Source of the DNA: Bifidobacterium asteroides | Lineage (GTDB): Bacteria > Actinomycetota > Actinomycetes > Actinomycetales > Bifidobacteriaceae | DNA length: 64,000 nucleotides | NCBI RefSeq assembly: GCF_009683175.1 | Contig: NZ_WKKW01000002.1 | Span: 186,001-250,000 of the forward strand | Direction: 5' to 3' | Shown: in pieces, positions 34,493 to 43,072 of the stretch | How the letters are laid out: each line of letters begins with the position of its first letter | How positions within the stretch are numbered: position 1 is the first letter of the stretch | Translations under genes and position numbers: made by a program | The notes under the pieces: generated by a model | The model's input: the letters and a program-made list of their open reading frames with translations, nothing else | Told to the model about the DNA's origin: nothing | Database searches by the model: none

Positions 34493-35878
34493 ATGCTTCG
34501 GGACTGTGAAAACATCCACGGAAAGCGAGACGAACAGCCCATGCCACGGCAATTGAAGGCGGCTCTGGTCGAAGCCGGTCACAGGGTCTTCGGAGGATAC
34601 TCGGCGCTCCTGCGGCTGCCACACACGGCACGGTTCGCCGTGGGGTCGGTCATCGCCTCCATGCCCTTCCCCATGGTGGGCATGACCATCACCATCTCGG
34701 TGCAGCACTACTACGGCAGCTATTCCCTGGCCGGAGCCCTGACCGCCATCCAGGCCGTGGCCCTGGCCCTGGTCAGCCCCATGCTGGGCAAGTTGGTCGA
34801 CAAGTTCGGCCAGAGGCAGGTCTCCATCCCCACGGTTCTGGTCTGGATTGTGGCCGCCACGGTCCTGATTACGGCTATCACCGCCCACGCTCCCACCTGG
34901 GTGCTCTACCTGGTCACCCCCTTCATGGCGGCCATTCCCCCCTGGGGAGCCATGAGCCGGAGCCGGTGGACGCACCTGCTGCGCGGTGACCACCGAGCCA
35001 CCAACCAGGCCCTGTCCCTGTCAGGGGTCTTCGACGAGGCCATGTGGGTGATCGGCAACCCACTGGCTTCCATACTGGCGGTCATTTCAGGCGTGTTGGC
35101 CTTCTCCTTCACCGGGATTTGCGTGCTGGTCGGGGCCTTCATGTTCCTCTCCTGCCGAGAGACCGAGCCGCCCTCGCAGACGGACATGGCCCGCGCCCAG
35201 GGCATCACCCGCAAGGAATACAGAGAACGTCAGGCTCAGCAGGTGGCTCGTCTGCGGGCACAGGAGGGCGGGAACGGCCGCAGCGGCGCCTTCTGGAGTG
35301 CCGGCATGATTGCCGTCTGCGCCACCTGGTTCGGCCTGGGAGCCTTCCAAAGCGCAGCGTCCATCTCCATCATCGCCTTCGCCACAGAGCAAGGAATGAA
35401 GCAGATGACCGGGTTCGTCTTCGCCTGCTTCTCCTTCAGCTCCCTGGTCGGCGCCCTGCTCTACGGGGCCAAGAACTGGACCATTCCACTCTGGAAGCGT
35501 TTCTACTTCTGCTTGCTGGTGGTCAACCTGGGTATCGGAACCTTCATGTTCGCCAGGAATCTGTGGACCATCATGGTCATCTACCTGATCATCGGCGTCT
35601 GCCAGGCACCCACCTGGATCAACGGCAACCAGCTCATGCTCCACCTGGTGCCGCCCATCCGCTTCACCGAAGGTATGGCCTGGCTGAGCGCCATGAATTC
35701 GATCGGGTCCTCGGCCGGTTCTGCTGTAGCAGGGCAGTTCATCGACCGTTACGGATCCCAGGGCGGGTTCGGGGTGGTCACTACTCTGGCTCTGGCCTCG
35801 CTGGCCATCGCCTTTGTGGGCTTCCGTCAGATCCGCAACAGCACCGAGGAGCCCATTCTGACCGAGCTGCCCGCCTGA
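34493..35878 (+). CDS. MFS transporter
   Basis: A major-facilitator protein of 461 residues with about 12 hydrophobic helices. The loop between helices 2 and 3 reads LVSPMLGKLVDKFGQRQ, the classic MFS motif, and a polar central loop at ~205-255 divides the halves. The substrate is not evident; it groups loosely with uncharacterised actinobacterial efflux carriers. The ATG at 34493 has a weak CGGAAA upstream; a second ATG at 34541 starts the conserved MPRQLKAALVEAG, so the protein may be 16 residues shorter. It is followed by gtrA-like and tautomerase genes on the same strand. Confidence 0.88.
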   Translation: MLRDCENIHGKRDEQPMPRQLKAALVEAGHRVFGGYSALLRLPHTARFAVGSVIASMPFPMVGMTITISVQHYYGSYSLAGALTAIQAVALALVSPMLGKLVDKFGQRQVSIPTVLVWIVAATVLITAITAHAPTWVLYLVTPFMAAIPPWGAMSRSRWTHLLRGDHRATNQALSLSGVFDEAMWVIGNPLASILAVISGVLAFSFTGICVLVGAFMFLSCRETEPPSQTDMARAQGITRKEYRERQAQQVARLRAQEGGNGRSGAFWSAGMIAVCATWFGLGAFQSAASISIIAFATEQGMKQMTGFVFACFSFSSLVGALLYGAKNWTIPLWKRFYFCLLVVNLGIGTFMFARNLWTIMVIYLIIGVCQAPTWINGNQLMLHLVPPIRFTEGMAWLSAMNSIGSSAGSAVAGQFIDRYGSQGGFGVVTTLALASLAIAFVGFRQIRNSTEEPILTELPA

Positions 35879-35938
35879 GGGCGTAACGTAAGGCTTTTGC
35901 GCACAAGCGGCTTCCGGTACCCCGCCAGCACATGAGGG

Positions 35939-36463
35939 ATGATTGAATGGGCTACCGTGCGTAGATTAATCGGGCAACTGCTCAAGTTCGGTATCGTGGG
36001 TGTCATCGCCTTCCTTATCGACATCGGCATCATGAACCTGCTGATCATGGGTCCGCACCTGAACAATGTCCTGGCAGGGGCCATCTCCTTCCTGATCTCA
36101 CTGGTCTTCAACTATCTGGCCAGCATGCGTTACGTCTTTAAGCATCGGGAGGACATGGCCCGGTGGATGGAGATGGCGGTCTTCCTGGTCTCCTCGGTCA
36201 TCGGTCTGGGAATCAACGAGGTGATCCTGTGGATGGGCACCGCCATGCTGCCCCCGGACGCCATCACCACCATGCACGCCCGATACCTGCTCTACGCCAA
36301 CATCGCCAAGATCACAGCCACCGTGGTGGTGGCCATCTGGAACTTCCTGATCCGCAAGTGGCTGCTGGACGCGCCAGCGCCAGGAAAGCCGGTCAATCCG
36401 CGGTCGGTGGCCCATCGTCTGGGGGCCTGGTCCCTGAGTCATCGTCCCTTCGGCTGGCGCTGA
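35939..36463 (+). CDS. GtrA-family membrane protein
   Basis: A 174-residue, four-helix membrane protein. It opens with LIGQLLKFGIVGVIAFLIDIGIMN, the start of the GtrA fold, continues with SFLISLVFNYLASMRYVFKHR, the conserved N-Y-x-R-Y-F motif, and ends with a helix carrying WNFLIRKWLL. GtrA proteins flip or deliver undecaprenyl-phosphate-linked sugars for surface polysaccharide decoration. There is no partner glycosyltransferase directly beside it; a glycan cluster lies 2.5 kb away. The ATG at 35939 or a downstream GTG at 35957 could be the start. Confidence 0.9.
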   Translation: MIEWATVRRLIGQLLKFGIVGVIAFLIDIGIMNLLIMGPHLNNVLAGAISFLISLVFNYLASMRYVFKHREDMARWMEMAVFLVSSVIGLGINEVILWMGTAMLPPDAITTMHARYLLYANIAKITATVVVAIWNFLIRKWLLDAPAPGKPVNPRSVAHRLGAWSLSHRPFGWR

Positions 36464-36572
36464 GCTCGTTTCACCAGGTCGAGGCTACTATGGGACGGGA
36501 ATAGTCAGCCATCCGCCAGGCGGATCGAATCATTCTGATCGGTCATGCCGGACGGACCGGAAAGGAAGCACC

Positions 36573-36920
36573 ATGCCCGTTATTCATACTCATGTAAGCA
36601 CGCCCGTTACCGCCGAACAGCGCGAGCGGATCAAGACCGCCTACGGCAAGGCCATCACCGCTGTCCCCGGCAAGTCCGAGGGCTGGCTCATGTGCCCCTT
36701 CGAGTCGGACATGCCCATCTACTTCGGTGGTGATGACAGCAAGCCTGCCGCCTATGTCGAAGTCAACGTCTTCGGCAGCGATGTGCCCAAGTCCGCTTGG
36801 GAAAGCCTGACCAAGACCATCATGGATACGTTGGAATCGGAGCTGTCCATCCCCAAGGACCGCACCTACATCCGCTACACGGCCACCACCGACTGGGGTT
36901 GGAACGGCGGCAATTTCTAA
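36573..36920 (+). CDS. MIF-like tautomerase
   Basis: A 115-residue protein of the macrophage migration inhibitory factor/phenylpyruvate tautomerase superfamily. Pro follows the initiator Met, as required for the catalytic N-terminal proline, and the C-terminal DWGWNGGNF matches the WN motif of MIF proteins. The central stretch VNVFGSDVPKSAWESL is also family-like. It would be cytosolic and trimeric. Substrate unknown. A long hairpin terminator follows directly. The protein has the full usual length. Confidence 0.85.
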   Translation: MPVIHTHVSTPVTAEQRERIKTAYGKAITAVPGKSEGWLMCPFESDMPIYFGGDDSKPAAYVEVNVFGSDVPKSAWESLTKTIMDTLESELSIPKDRTYIRYTATTDWGWNGGNF

Positions 36921-36945
36921 ATCGGATAATGCCCTGTAACGCATA

Positions 36946-36987
36946 AGGAGGCCTTCCCGCGCACAGTCTGCTGCGGGAAGGCCTCCT
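36946..36987. terminator. Strong terminator after MIF-like gene and rplI
   Basis: Perfect 15-bp GC-rich stem, arms AGGAGGCCTTCCCGC and GCGGGAAGGCCTCCT, with a 12-nt loop, between the convergent tautomerase and rplI genes. Confidence 0.85.
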
Positions 36988-37056
36988 GCTTAAGCCCAGA
37001 TCCCTATTTCAAGGGATCCTTATGGGAAGGGATACTTATGGGATAGGTCGCATTTG

Positions 37057-37506
37057 CTACTCAGCGACGACCTTGACCGTGAAAGCGGCCGAGATCTCGG
37101 GGTGCAGAGCTACGGTTGCCGGGAACTCGCCAGTGGTCTTGATGGTCTCCACGGAGATGGTGCGGGGATCCACGTCGGCCAGGGGGCGAAGGGCCTGGGC
37201 GATGGCATCGTTGGAGATGCCGCCGAAAAGCTTGCCCGAATCGGACACCTTGGCTGCGATCTCGACGGTCTGCCCATCGATAGCGGTCTTGGCAGCCACG
37301 GCATCCTCACGGGTGGCCATGGACTTGGCGCGACGGGCCCGCTGCAGGGACTCGATCTGCGCGGCGGCGCCCTTGGACCAGGCGAAAGCCAGTCCCTGGG
37401 GAATCAGGAAGTTGCGCGCATAACCGGGCTTGACTGCGACGACGTCGCCCTTGTGACCCAGATCGGTCACGGTATCGGTCAGAATAACCTTGGTTTCCTT
37501 TGCCAT
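37057..37506 (-). CDS. rplI: 50S ribosomal protein L9
   Basis: A 149-residue L9. It opens with [32 protein letters not shown], the RNA-binding N-terminal domain, and has the long connecting helix ([15 protein letters not shown]) and C-terminal domain of the usual length. Last gene of the rpsF-ssb-rpsR-rplI operon. Confidence 0.97.
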   Translation of the reverse strand: MAKETKVILTDTVTDLGHKGDVVAVKPGYARNFLIPQGLAFAWSKGAAAQIESLQRARRAKSMATREDAVAAKTAIDGQTVEIAAKVSDSGKLFGGISNDAIAQALRPLADVDPRTISVETIKTTGEFPATVALHPEISAAFTVKVVAE

Positions 37507-37520
37507 AATCCTGACCTCCC

Positions 37521-37769
37521 TCAGCGACCGTTGGTGGCGTAGGGCAGCAGGGCCATCTCGCGGGCGTTCTTGATCGCCTTGGAGATCTCGCGCTGCTCCT
37601 GGACGGTGACGCCGGTGATGCGGCGGGAACGGATCTTGCCGCGGTCAGAGATGAACTTGCGCAGCAGAGCCACGTCCTTGTAATCGATGGTATGAATCTT
37701 AGCGGCCCTCAGAGGATTCGGCTTCTTCTTGAAGGGCTTGACCGGCGGTTGCGGCCTTTTACGTGACAT
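37521..37769 (-). CDS. rpsR: 30S ribosomal protein S18
   Basis: An 82-residue S18 with the family segment [22 protein letters not shown] and C-terminal [16 protein letters not shown]. It ends 14 bp before rplI. It lacks a CXXC zinc ribbon, so it is the zinc-free form. Confidence 0.97.
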   Translation of the reverse strand: MSRKRPQPPVKPFKKKPNPLRAAKIHTIDYKDVALLRKFISDRGKIRSRRITGVTVQEQREISKAIKNAREMALLPYATNGR

Positions 37770-37805
37770 TGGTACTCCTTAAATGAATGATGACGCTTTG
37801 AAACT

Positions 37806-38423
37806 TCAGAATTCGGGTTCGTCCCCGGAACCACCGAACTCGCCGGTGGACCCGAAGGATCCGAAGGAATCGCCGGACCCGGTCGATGACCAGGGATCCT
37901 GAGCAGGGGCCTGCTGGCTCTGCGCTGGCTGTTGACGACCCATGGGGGCCGATGCCGCGCCGGCGCCGCCCTGGTAGGAAGCCCCACCCTGGTATCCGCC
38001 GTTGTTGGAGCCTGCGAAGCCGCCACGGGATCCTCCGCCACCAGTGTTGGCATTCCTGGTGACCTGTGCGGTATTCCGTGTCAGTGCGGGTCCAATCTCG
38101 TCCAGACGCAGCTCCACGACCGTGCGGTTGTTGCCCTCACGATCCTGATAGGAGCGCTGCACCAGACGACCCTGAGCGATCACCCTCATGCCCTTGGTCA
38201 GGCTGGCCTGGATGTTGGAGGCCATGGGACTGTAGGTGGAATCCCAGGCCGAGCAACGCATGAAGAGCGAGTCGCCGTCCTCCCACTGCCCGGAGTTCCT
38301 GTTGAACTGCCTGGGCGTGGACGCGATGGTCAGGTTGGCCACCGTCCCTCCGTTGGAGGTCGTACGCACCTCCGGATCCGCAGTGAGATTACCCACCACG
38401 GTGATGTATGTATCTCCCGCCAT
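37806..38423 (-). CDS. ssb: Single-stranded DNA-binding protein (SSB)
   Basis: A 205-residue SSB. Residues 1-110 are the OB fold, from GDTYITVVGNLTADPEVR to RTVVELRLDEIGPAL. The rest is a Gly/Gln/Ser-rich linker ending in the acidic tip DEPEF, which recruits partner proteins; the usual tip is DDIPF/DEPPF-like, so this one is slightly divergent. It sits inside the rpsF-rpsR operon, as in most actinobacteria. Confidence 0.96.
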   Translation of the reverse strand: MAGDTYITVVGNLTADPEVRTTSNGGTVANLTIASTPRQFNRNSGQWEDGDSLFMRCSAWDSTYSPMASNIQASLTKGMRVIAQGRLVQRSYQDREGNNRTVVELRLDEIGPALTRNTAQVTRNANTGGGGSRGGFAGSNNGGYQGGASYQGGAGAASAPMGRQQPAQSQQAPAQDPWSSTGSGDSFGSFGSTGEFGGSGDEPEF

Positions 38424-38511
38424 GTCACGACCTTTCCTCGGAATGAGGACTTGGGAATGGGCCTGCTGGGGCGAATGTCAGCCGACGCTCCGACGTCCTT
38501 TTGCTGTTTGC

Positions 38512-38808
38512 TTACTTGTCATCCTTGCGAAGAATCTTGGTGCGGATGACGGACTCGTTCAGGTTGAGCACACGATCGAGCTCAGCGCTGGCGGAGGGCT
38601 CGCAGGTGTACTCGACCACCACGTAGTTGCCTTCCTTGTGCTTGTCGATCTCGTAGGCCAGCTTGCGACGGCCCCAGACATCGATGTTGTCGACGGAGCC
38701 GCCTTCCTTGGTGACCACCTCGAGATACTGGTCGGTTAGCTTCTTCAGCGAGCGCTCATCCATGGCCGGATCGGCAATGAACATCAATTCATACTTATGC
38801 GCAGACAT
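38512..38808 (-). CDS. rpsF: 30S ribosomal protein S6
   Basis: A 98-residue S6 with YELMFIADPAMDERSL at the N-terminus, WGRRKLAYEIDKHKEGNYV in the middle and the usual C-terminal NLNESVIRTKIL. ATG at 38808 is preferred to the GTG one codon upstream because AGGAGG precedes it by 6 nt. First gene of the operon with a structured leader. Confidence 0.97.
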   Translation of the reverse strand: MSAHKYELMFIADPAMDERSLKKLTDQYLEVVTKEGGSVDNIDVWGRRKLAYEIDKHKEGNYVVVEYTCEPSASAELDRVLNLNESVIRTKILRKDDK

Positions 38809-38811
38809 CAC

Positions 38812-38860
38812 CCACCTCCTTTGGACTTACAGGTCACGGACCTTCCGTGACAGGAGGGTG
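38812..38860 (-). promoter_or_regulatory. rpsF 5' leader with hairpin and possible SD sequestration
   Basis: On the minus strand a perfect 7-bp stem, arms GTCACGG and CCGTGAC (38833-38851), lies just before the ribosome site. A flanking CCTCCT can pair with the AGGAGG of rpsF, so folding could hide the ribosome site. S6:S18-binding leaders of this type regulate rpsF operons in many bacteria; whether this is one is an inference. Confidence 0.5.
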
Positions 38861-38947
38861 TATTGCACGCCATTCGCGGCAGAACAGTTCTCTGGCCACG
38901 ATGGGAACCTGACTAGTTTACATCCAAGGGTGGTACAGCCACAAATA

Positions 38948-40021
38948 TCAGTGTCCCTGCGCCCGATAACGAGCTTCGACTGCCTGCTTGTCACCTGCCC
39001 ACCACTTGCGGTGACGACGATACCAATCGATCGTCTCTGCCAGACCCTGCTCGAAGTCTCGGTGCAGAGGCCGCCAACCGAGGTCCCGTCGTATCTTTCC
39101 GGCATCGATGGCATATCTACGATCTCCTCCAGGCCGATCTGCCACCAAGTCGAATTCATCGGGTCCGCGCCCCATGAGGCGCAGGATCATACGGAGCACC
39201 TCCATGTTGCTCAACTCGCCATCCGCGCCGATCAGGTAGGTCGATCCCGGCGCCCCATGCACCAGGATGCTCCAGATGGCCCGACAATCATCCTCCACAT
39301 GAATCCAATCTCGGACAGCACGTCCTTGGCCATAGATTCGTGGACGGATTCCGGACAGGATGTTGGTGATCTGCCGAGGAATGAATTTTTCAATGTGCTG
39401 GTAGGGGCCGTAATTATTGGAGCAGTTGGAGATGGTCACGCGGGTCCCATAGGTGCGACACCAGGCTCGTGCTAGATGGTCCGCCCCTGCCTTGGTGGCC
39501 GAATATGGACTCGATGGCCGGTAGGGGCTGGCCTCGGTGAAGCGGTGTGGGTCATCGAAGTCGAGATCGCCGAAAACCTCGTCAGTGGATACCTGATGGA
39601 AGCGGAGGTCGTGGCGACGGGCCGCCTCCAGCAGAACGTAGGTGCCATAGAGATTGGTCCTGATGAAGGGGGCTGGGTCCTGGATGGAGTTGTCGTTGTG
39701 CGACTCAGCCGCAAAATGGACGATGGCTTCGACATGATACTGGCGGATGGCCCGTTCCACGGATTCGGAGTCGCAGATATCGGCATGGACCATGTCGATT
39801 CGATCGGGAATAAGGCCATGGAGGTTATCCATCTTGGCTGCATAGGTGAGCAGATCGTAAACCACGATGTGCGTGTCGGGATGGTGGGCCAGCACATAGC
39901 GCACAAAGTTCGTACCGATGAACCCGGCACCCCCCGTCACCATCAGGCATGAGGGGTCGGCAGACCCACAGTCCTCAACACTGCCTGAACGAAGCTCGTA
40001 CACCTCACTTTCGTTCTTCAT
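38948..40021 (-). CDS. rfbB: dTDP-glucose 4,6-dehydratase (RfbB/RmlB)
   Basis: SDR-family enzyme that converts dTDP-glucose to dTDP-4-keto-6-deoxyglucose, the precursor of dTDP-rhamnose and related sugars. The 357-residue protein has MVTGGAGFIGTNFVRYVL (NAD site), VHFAAESHNDNSI, the catalytic SATKAGADHL (YxxxK-type, with Tyr in PYSATKAG) and YGPYQHIEKFIPRQ. All are diagnostic of RmlB. The start at 40021 overlaps the licD-like gene's stop; ATG at 39943 is another possibility. The other rhamnose genes (rmlA, C, D) are not in this window, so the sugar made may be finished elsewhere. Confidence 0.92.
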   Translation of the reverse strand: MKNESEVYELRSGSVEDCGSADPSCLMVTGGAGFIGTNFVRYVLAHHPDTHIVVYDLLTYAAKMDNLHGLIPDRIDMVHADICDSESVERAIRQYHVEAIVHFAAESHNDNSIQDPAPFIRTNLYGTYVLLEAARRHDLRFHQVSTDEVFGDLDFDDPHRFTEASPYRPSSPYSATKAGADHLARAWCRTYGTRVTISNCSNNYGPYQHIEKFIPRQITNILSGIRPRIYGQGRAVRDWIHVEDDCRAIWSILVHGAPGSTYLIGADGELSNMEVLRMILRLMGRGPDEFDLVADRPGGDRRYAIDAGKIRRDLGWRPLHRDFEQGLAETIDWYRRHRKWWAGDKQAVEARYRAQGH

Positions 40022-41153
40022 CGCCAAGGGCCTGTCCCCCACCATCCGAAAGCATCCGACGCATGGCTTGTACCGATTCCTGCGAGGCAATGTACTCATC
40101 TGCGACATGCTCATGGGAATGCATGTCGCGCGGCAGAGCCATGTAATCGCCATAGGCCTTACTCAGGTACTCACGATAGTTGCTGGGCACTGGAACGGAG
40201 ATTCCGCGGAAGGGCAGAGTCGTCGAACCGGTCCAGTCACCGGTCAAGTAGGGACCGGATTGGCGCACCTCGTCAATGTTCTCAATGCCTCTGATCAATC
40301 CTGTAGCACCATCAGCCGTGGGCAGGATGGATACGCGAGTCGCCAGATCTTCCAGGTGTGCGTTCAGGTCAGATTCCAAGGCGGGTATCAGAGGATCCGC
40401 GCCGGAAATATAAATATCCCGGCTCCAGGAGGAACTCGCGTATTGTTCGCGGATTCCCTGGACAAACTGTAAACGTTCCTGCGTGCAGACCTGCCATGCA
40501 TCTTCCGGATCGCCAGATACCCAATCCAGGGGAAAAAGATCAACAAAACAGGGGTTGGCCTCATCTATGGACCGGAATCTGATCTGCTTGCAAGACACGT
40601 ACCAATCCCAGACGACCGTGACACGGAAGCGCCCATCCTCGCGCACGGCTTTTTCCAAGCGGCTCAACTGTTCACGAGTGATGTAGACATCAATATCGTC
40701 ATCCCAGGGGATGAAATCCTGTTGGCGGAAGGCGCCCAGCACTGTGCCGCCGGCACCCCAGTAGGAGATCTCATGATCCCGGCAAAACTGATCAAAGAGT
40801 TCGAACAGCCTGGCCTCCGCATCCTGGAAGAGCGCATGGATGCCTTCGGCCTTGGGCAACCCTCTAAAGAATCTGAGTTGTGCCTGCTCAGTCGTCTCGT
40901 TATCTCCCCGGAACAGCTGCCAGTACATGACGCTATTCGAATCATGGACGTATTCCAAGGTCTCATTAAGCGCACGGCATTGCTTCTCCAAGCGATCGAG
41001 ACTCTCCTGAGCCTTATCCAACTCCTTCCGCTGATCATCAATCACCTGAAGGAGTTGGGCGTATCTGGCATCATCCTGCGCCCGGAAGCCTCGCAAAGAC
41101 CGTGAGGAGATGGGCAGGCGCCCCTTGATGCCGGCGATCAGACGGCTATTCAT
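40005..41153 (-). CDS. LicD-family nucleotidyl/phosphotransferase
   Basis: A 382-residue protein with an N-terminal basic and coiled-coil region (about 25-75, QLLQVIDDQRKELDKAQ) and a LicD domain with YWGAGGTVLGAFRQ and PWDDDIDVYI, the metal-binding DDDID. LicD enzymes transfer a phosphate-linked substituent from a CDP donor, such as phosphocholine, onto a glycan. The start overlaps the epimerase stop (ATGAATAG). It forms a tight run with the epimerase and the cytidylyltransferase, which suggests these make the CDP donor. The substituent is unknown. Confidence 0.85.
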   Translation of the reverse strand: MNSRLIAGIKGRLPISSRSLRGFRAQDDARYAQLLQVIDDQRKELDKAQESLDRLEKQCRALNETLEYVHDSNSVMYWQLFRGDNETTEQAQLRFFRGLPKAEGIHALFQDAEARLFELFDQFCRDHEISYWGAGGTVLGAFRQQDFIPWDDDIDVYITREQLSRLEKAVREDGRFRVTVVWDWYVSCKQIRFRSIDEANPCFVDLFPLDWVSGDPEDAWQVCTQERLQFVQGIREQYASSSWSRDIYISGADPLIPALESDLNAHLEDLATRVSILPTADGATGLIRGIENIDEVRQSGPYLTGDWTGSTTLPFRGISVPVPSNYREYLSKAYGDYMALPRDMHSHEHVADEYIASQESVQAMRRMLSDGGGQALGDEERK

Positions 41154-42276
41154 TGTCCATGCCTTTCCTTGCGACATTGCCGGTCTGCAATGTTGACGGC
41201 CGCATGCCAAAATACCGACCGGTGCGTTCCAGTCCTTGTACCAGTCCGACCTCCGCCTCAAACCCCAGAGCCCGTATTTTGGAAGTATCAAGAATATTGT
41301 CCTCCGGAGGGGAGAAGCGCGCAAGCTCTTCCTGATCAGGCTGTTCATACCGCACCAGCCCGCCCGGGCGTCCAAAAAGCTGGGTCAATTGCTGGGCCAC
41401 CCCGGCAATGGGGACTTCTTCCCCGCCATTGGCGATGTTGTATGTCGAATCCTGGCCACGCAAAAGAAGCAACATGATGCCATAAACGGCATCTTTGATA
41501 TAGCAGTAGCTGCGTCGCTGCAGACCAGGACTGTGCATTTCGATGTCCCTGCCCTCTTGAAGCATCCGCAGAAAAAGCGTAATAATCTTGGGATCGTCCA
41601 GCCGGTCACCCGGGCCATACAGGTAGGCCATACGTGCCACAGTCACAGGAAGGCCCAGCTGCAGACGTGCCCCTGCGCAAAGGTTTTCAGCGGCTAGCTT
41701 GCTGATTGGGTAGCAGTTGCGGACCACTGCCGGGTCAAAGCTTCCCCTATCCCCCTCCTTGAGGATCTCCTCCTGGCTATGACCTCCATAGGCTTCAACG
41801 CTGGACAGATAAACCACTCTGAAGGGCTTGGTGTCCAGATCCGCCAGATATTGCAGAATCTGCTCAGTCCCAACCACGTTGGTCATCATGGTCCCCATGG
41901 GATCGGATTGGTAGGCCACCGGGTCGGCATTGCTGGCGGCGTGGATGCAATACTCTATCGGTCCTTCGTTCTTCAGGGAGAGGGGGGCCCGAAGATCCAG
42001 TTCCGCGACTTGCAGCCATGAGCCCTCCCAATCGCTGCCCAAAACATCTTGCAGACGTTTCCGACTCCGGACCAATGCGAGAACATCGATACTCAAGCCG
42101 TGGCGATGTCGCAAAGCAGCTATCAGATGCAGAACGAAGGAGCCCACGAACCCTGTCCCACCGGTAATCAGTATTCTGCAGCCGTCCAACTCCCGCCACA
42201 GGTCCGAATGGGCGTCGGCCAAATCATTCACATCCCGCTTCAGAATGTCTGCATCGACTCGTCTTACCCCAGTCAT
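41146..42276 (-). CDS. NAD-dependent epimerase/dehydratase (SDR), glycan cluster
   Basis: A 376-residue extended SDR enzyme. The cofactor loop is ILITGGTGFVGSFVLHL, followed by IHAASNADP, and the catalytic site falls near YPISKLAAENLC (YxxxK). YLYGPGDRLDDPKI is a substrate-region motif. Its likely substrate is a nucleotide sugar or CDP-alditol from the adjacent cytidylyltransferase, but this is an inference. The ATG overlaps the ispD-like stop as TGATG, showing tight coupling, and its end overlaps the licD-like start. Confidence 0.85.
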   Translation of the reverse strand: MTGVRRVDADILKRDVNDLADAHSDLWRELDGCRILITGGTGFVGSFVLHLIAALRHRHGLSIDVLALVRSRKRLQDVLGSDWEGSWLQVAELDLRAPLSLKNEGPIEYCIHAASNADPVAYQSDPMGTMMTNVVGTEQILQYLADLDTKPFRVVYLSSVEAYGGHSQEEILKEGDRGSFDPAVVRNCYPISKLAAENLCAGARLQLGLPVTVARMAYLYGPGDRLDDPKIITLFLRMLQEGRDIEMHSPGLQRRSYCYIKDAVYGIMLLLLRGQDSTYNIANGGEEVPIAGVAQQLTQLFGRPGGLVRYEQPDQEELARFSPPEDNILDTSKIRALGFEAEVGLVQGLERTGRYFGMRPSTLQTGNVARKGMDNE

Positions 42277-43034
42277 CAAGCCATTCCCTTGGCATCGAGA
42301 TAGGCCTCGAAGAGCGCCACATCCTCGGGACTGGTGAGCTTGAAGTTGGAATTGTCACCGGCTACCGCATGAACCACATGACCAGTCTCAATCAGCAGCG
42401 TGCAGGTAGCTACCGAATCATGAATACCCATCTCATCTGCCTGGCGATGGATTAGTGAAAGATCGCGCAGACGCAGGCTCTGTGGGGTCTGGGTTCGCAT
42501 GACGTGAGAACGTTCAACCACTCTGCTGCTGGACTGGCCGTCATCGGTATGGAGCAAAGCCTCAGTTGCCGGCACTACAGTGACGGCATTGCCGTATTTC
42601 TCCACACCTGCGATGTTGGCGTTGATCACTTCTTCAGTCAACAAGGGGCGAACCCCGTCATGGATCAGAATGATGTCCTCAGGCGAATACTGTTTCTCAA
42701 GATAACGCAAACCACAACGTATGGATTCGAAACCGCTGGCACCTCCAGGTAAAACAGATCGGACCTTGGTCAGTCCACAATCTTTGACATATTGCTCAAC
42801 GATTCCCGTCCACTCGGGCAGGGATACGACAATGATGTCCTCGACGGCCACTGCTCGTTGAAAAGCCTCCAGGGTATAGACCAGTACCGGCTTGTTCCGA
42901 ACTACCAGAAACTGTTTGGGCACTGGTCCGCGCATACGGGCGCCAACCCCACCGGCCAGCACCAAGGCTACGACCCTGACGGTGGGCTCATCTGGGGAAT
43001 CCATGCTCCTCTTTCCCCAACTCTCGTCACTCAT
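42276..43034 (-). CDS. IspD/TarI-family cytidylyltransferase
   Basis: A 252-residue CTP-transferase. The nucleotide-binding loop reads LAGGVGARMRGPVPKQFL, with a DGVRPLLTEEV motif and a C-terminal DNSNFKLTSPEDVAL. The family includes IspD (methylerythritol phosphate) and TarI/Bcs1 (ribitol-5-phosphate). Because it is embedded in a glycan operon and coupled to an SDR and a LicD gene, a CDP-alditol or CDP-sugar role is more likely than isoprenoid synthesis. The two cannot be separated by motif alone. A polar leader of about 20 residues precedes the fold, and an internal ATG might be used. Confidence 0.82.
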   Translation of the reverse strand: MSDESWGKRSMDSPDEPTVRVVALVLAGGVGARMRGPVPKQFLVVRNKPVLVYTLEAFQRAVAVEDIIVVSLPEWTGIVEQYVKDCGLTKVRSVLPGGASGFESIRCGLRYLEKQYSPEDIILIHDGVRPLLTEEVINANIAGVEKYGNAVTVVPATEALLHTDDGQSSSRVVERSHVMRTQTPQSLRLRDLSLIHRQADEMGIHDSVATCTLLIETGHVVHAVAGDNSNFKLTSPEDVALFEAYLDAKGMA

Positions 43035-43072
43035 GTTCCGATTCTATCGAAAGTGCCACAAGAGCGGAAAGG

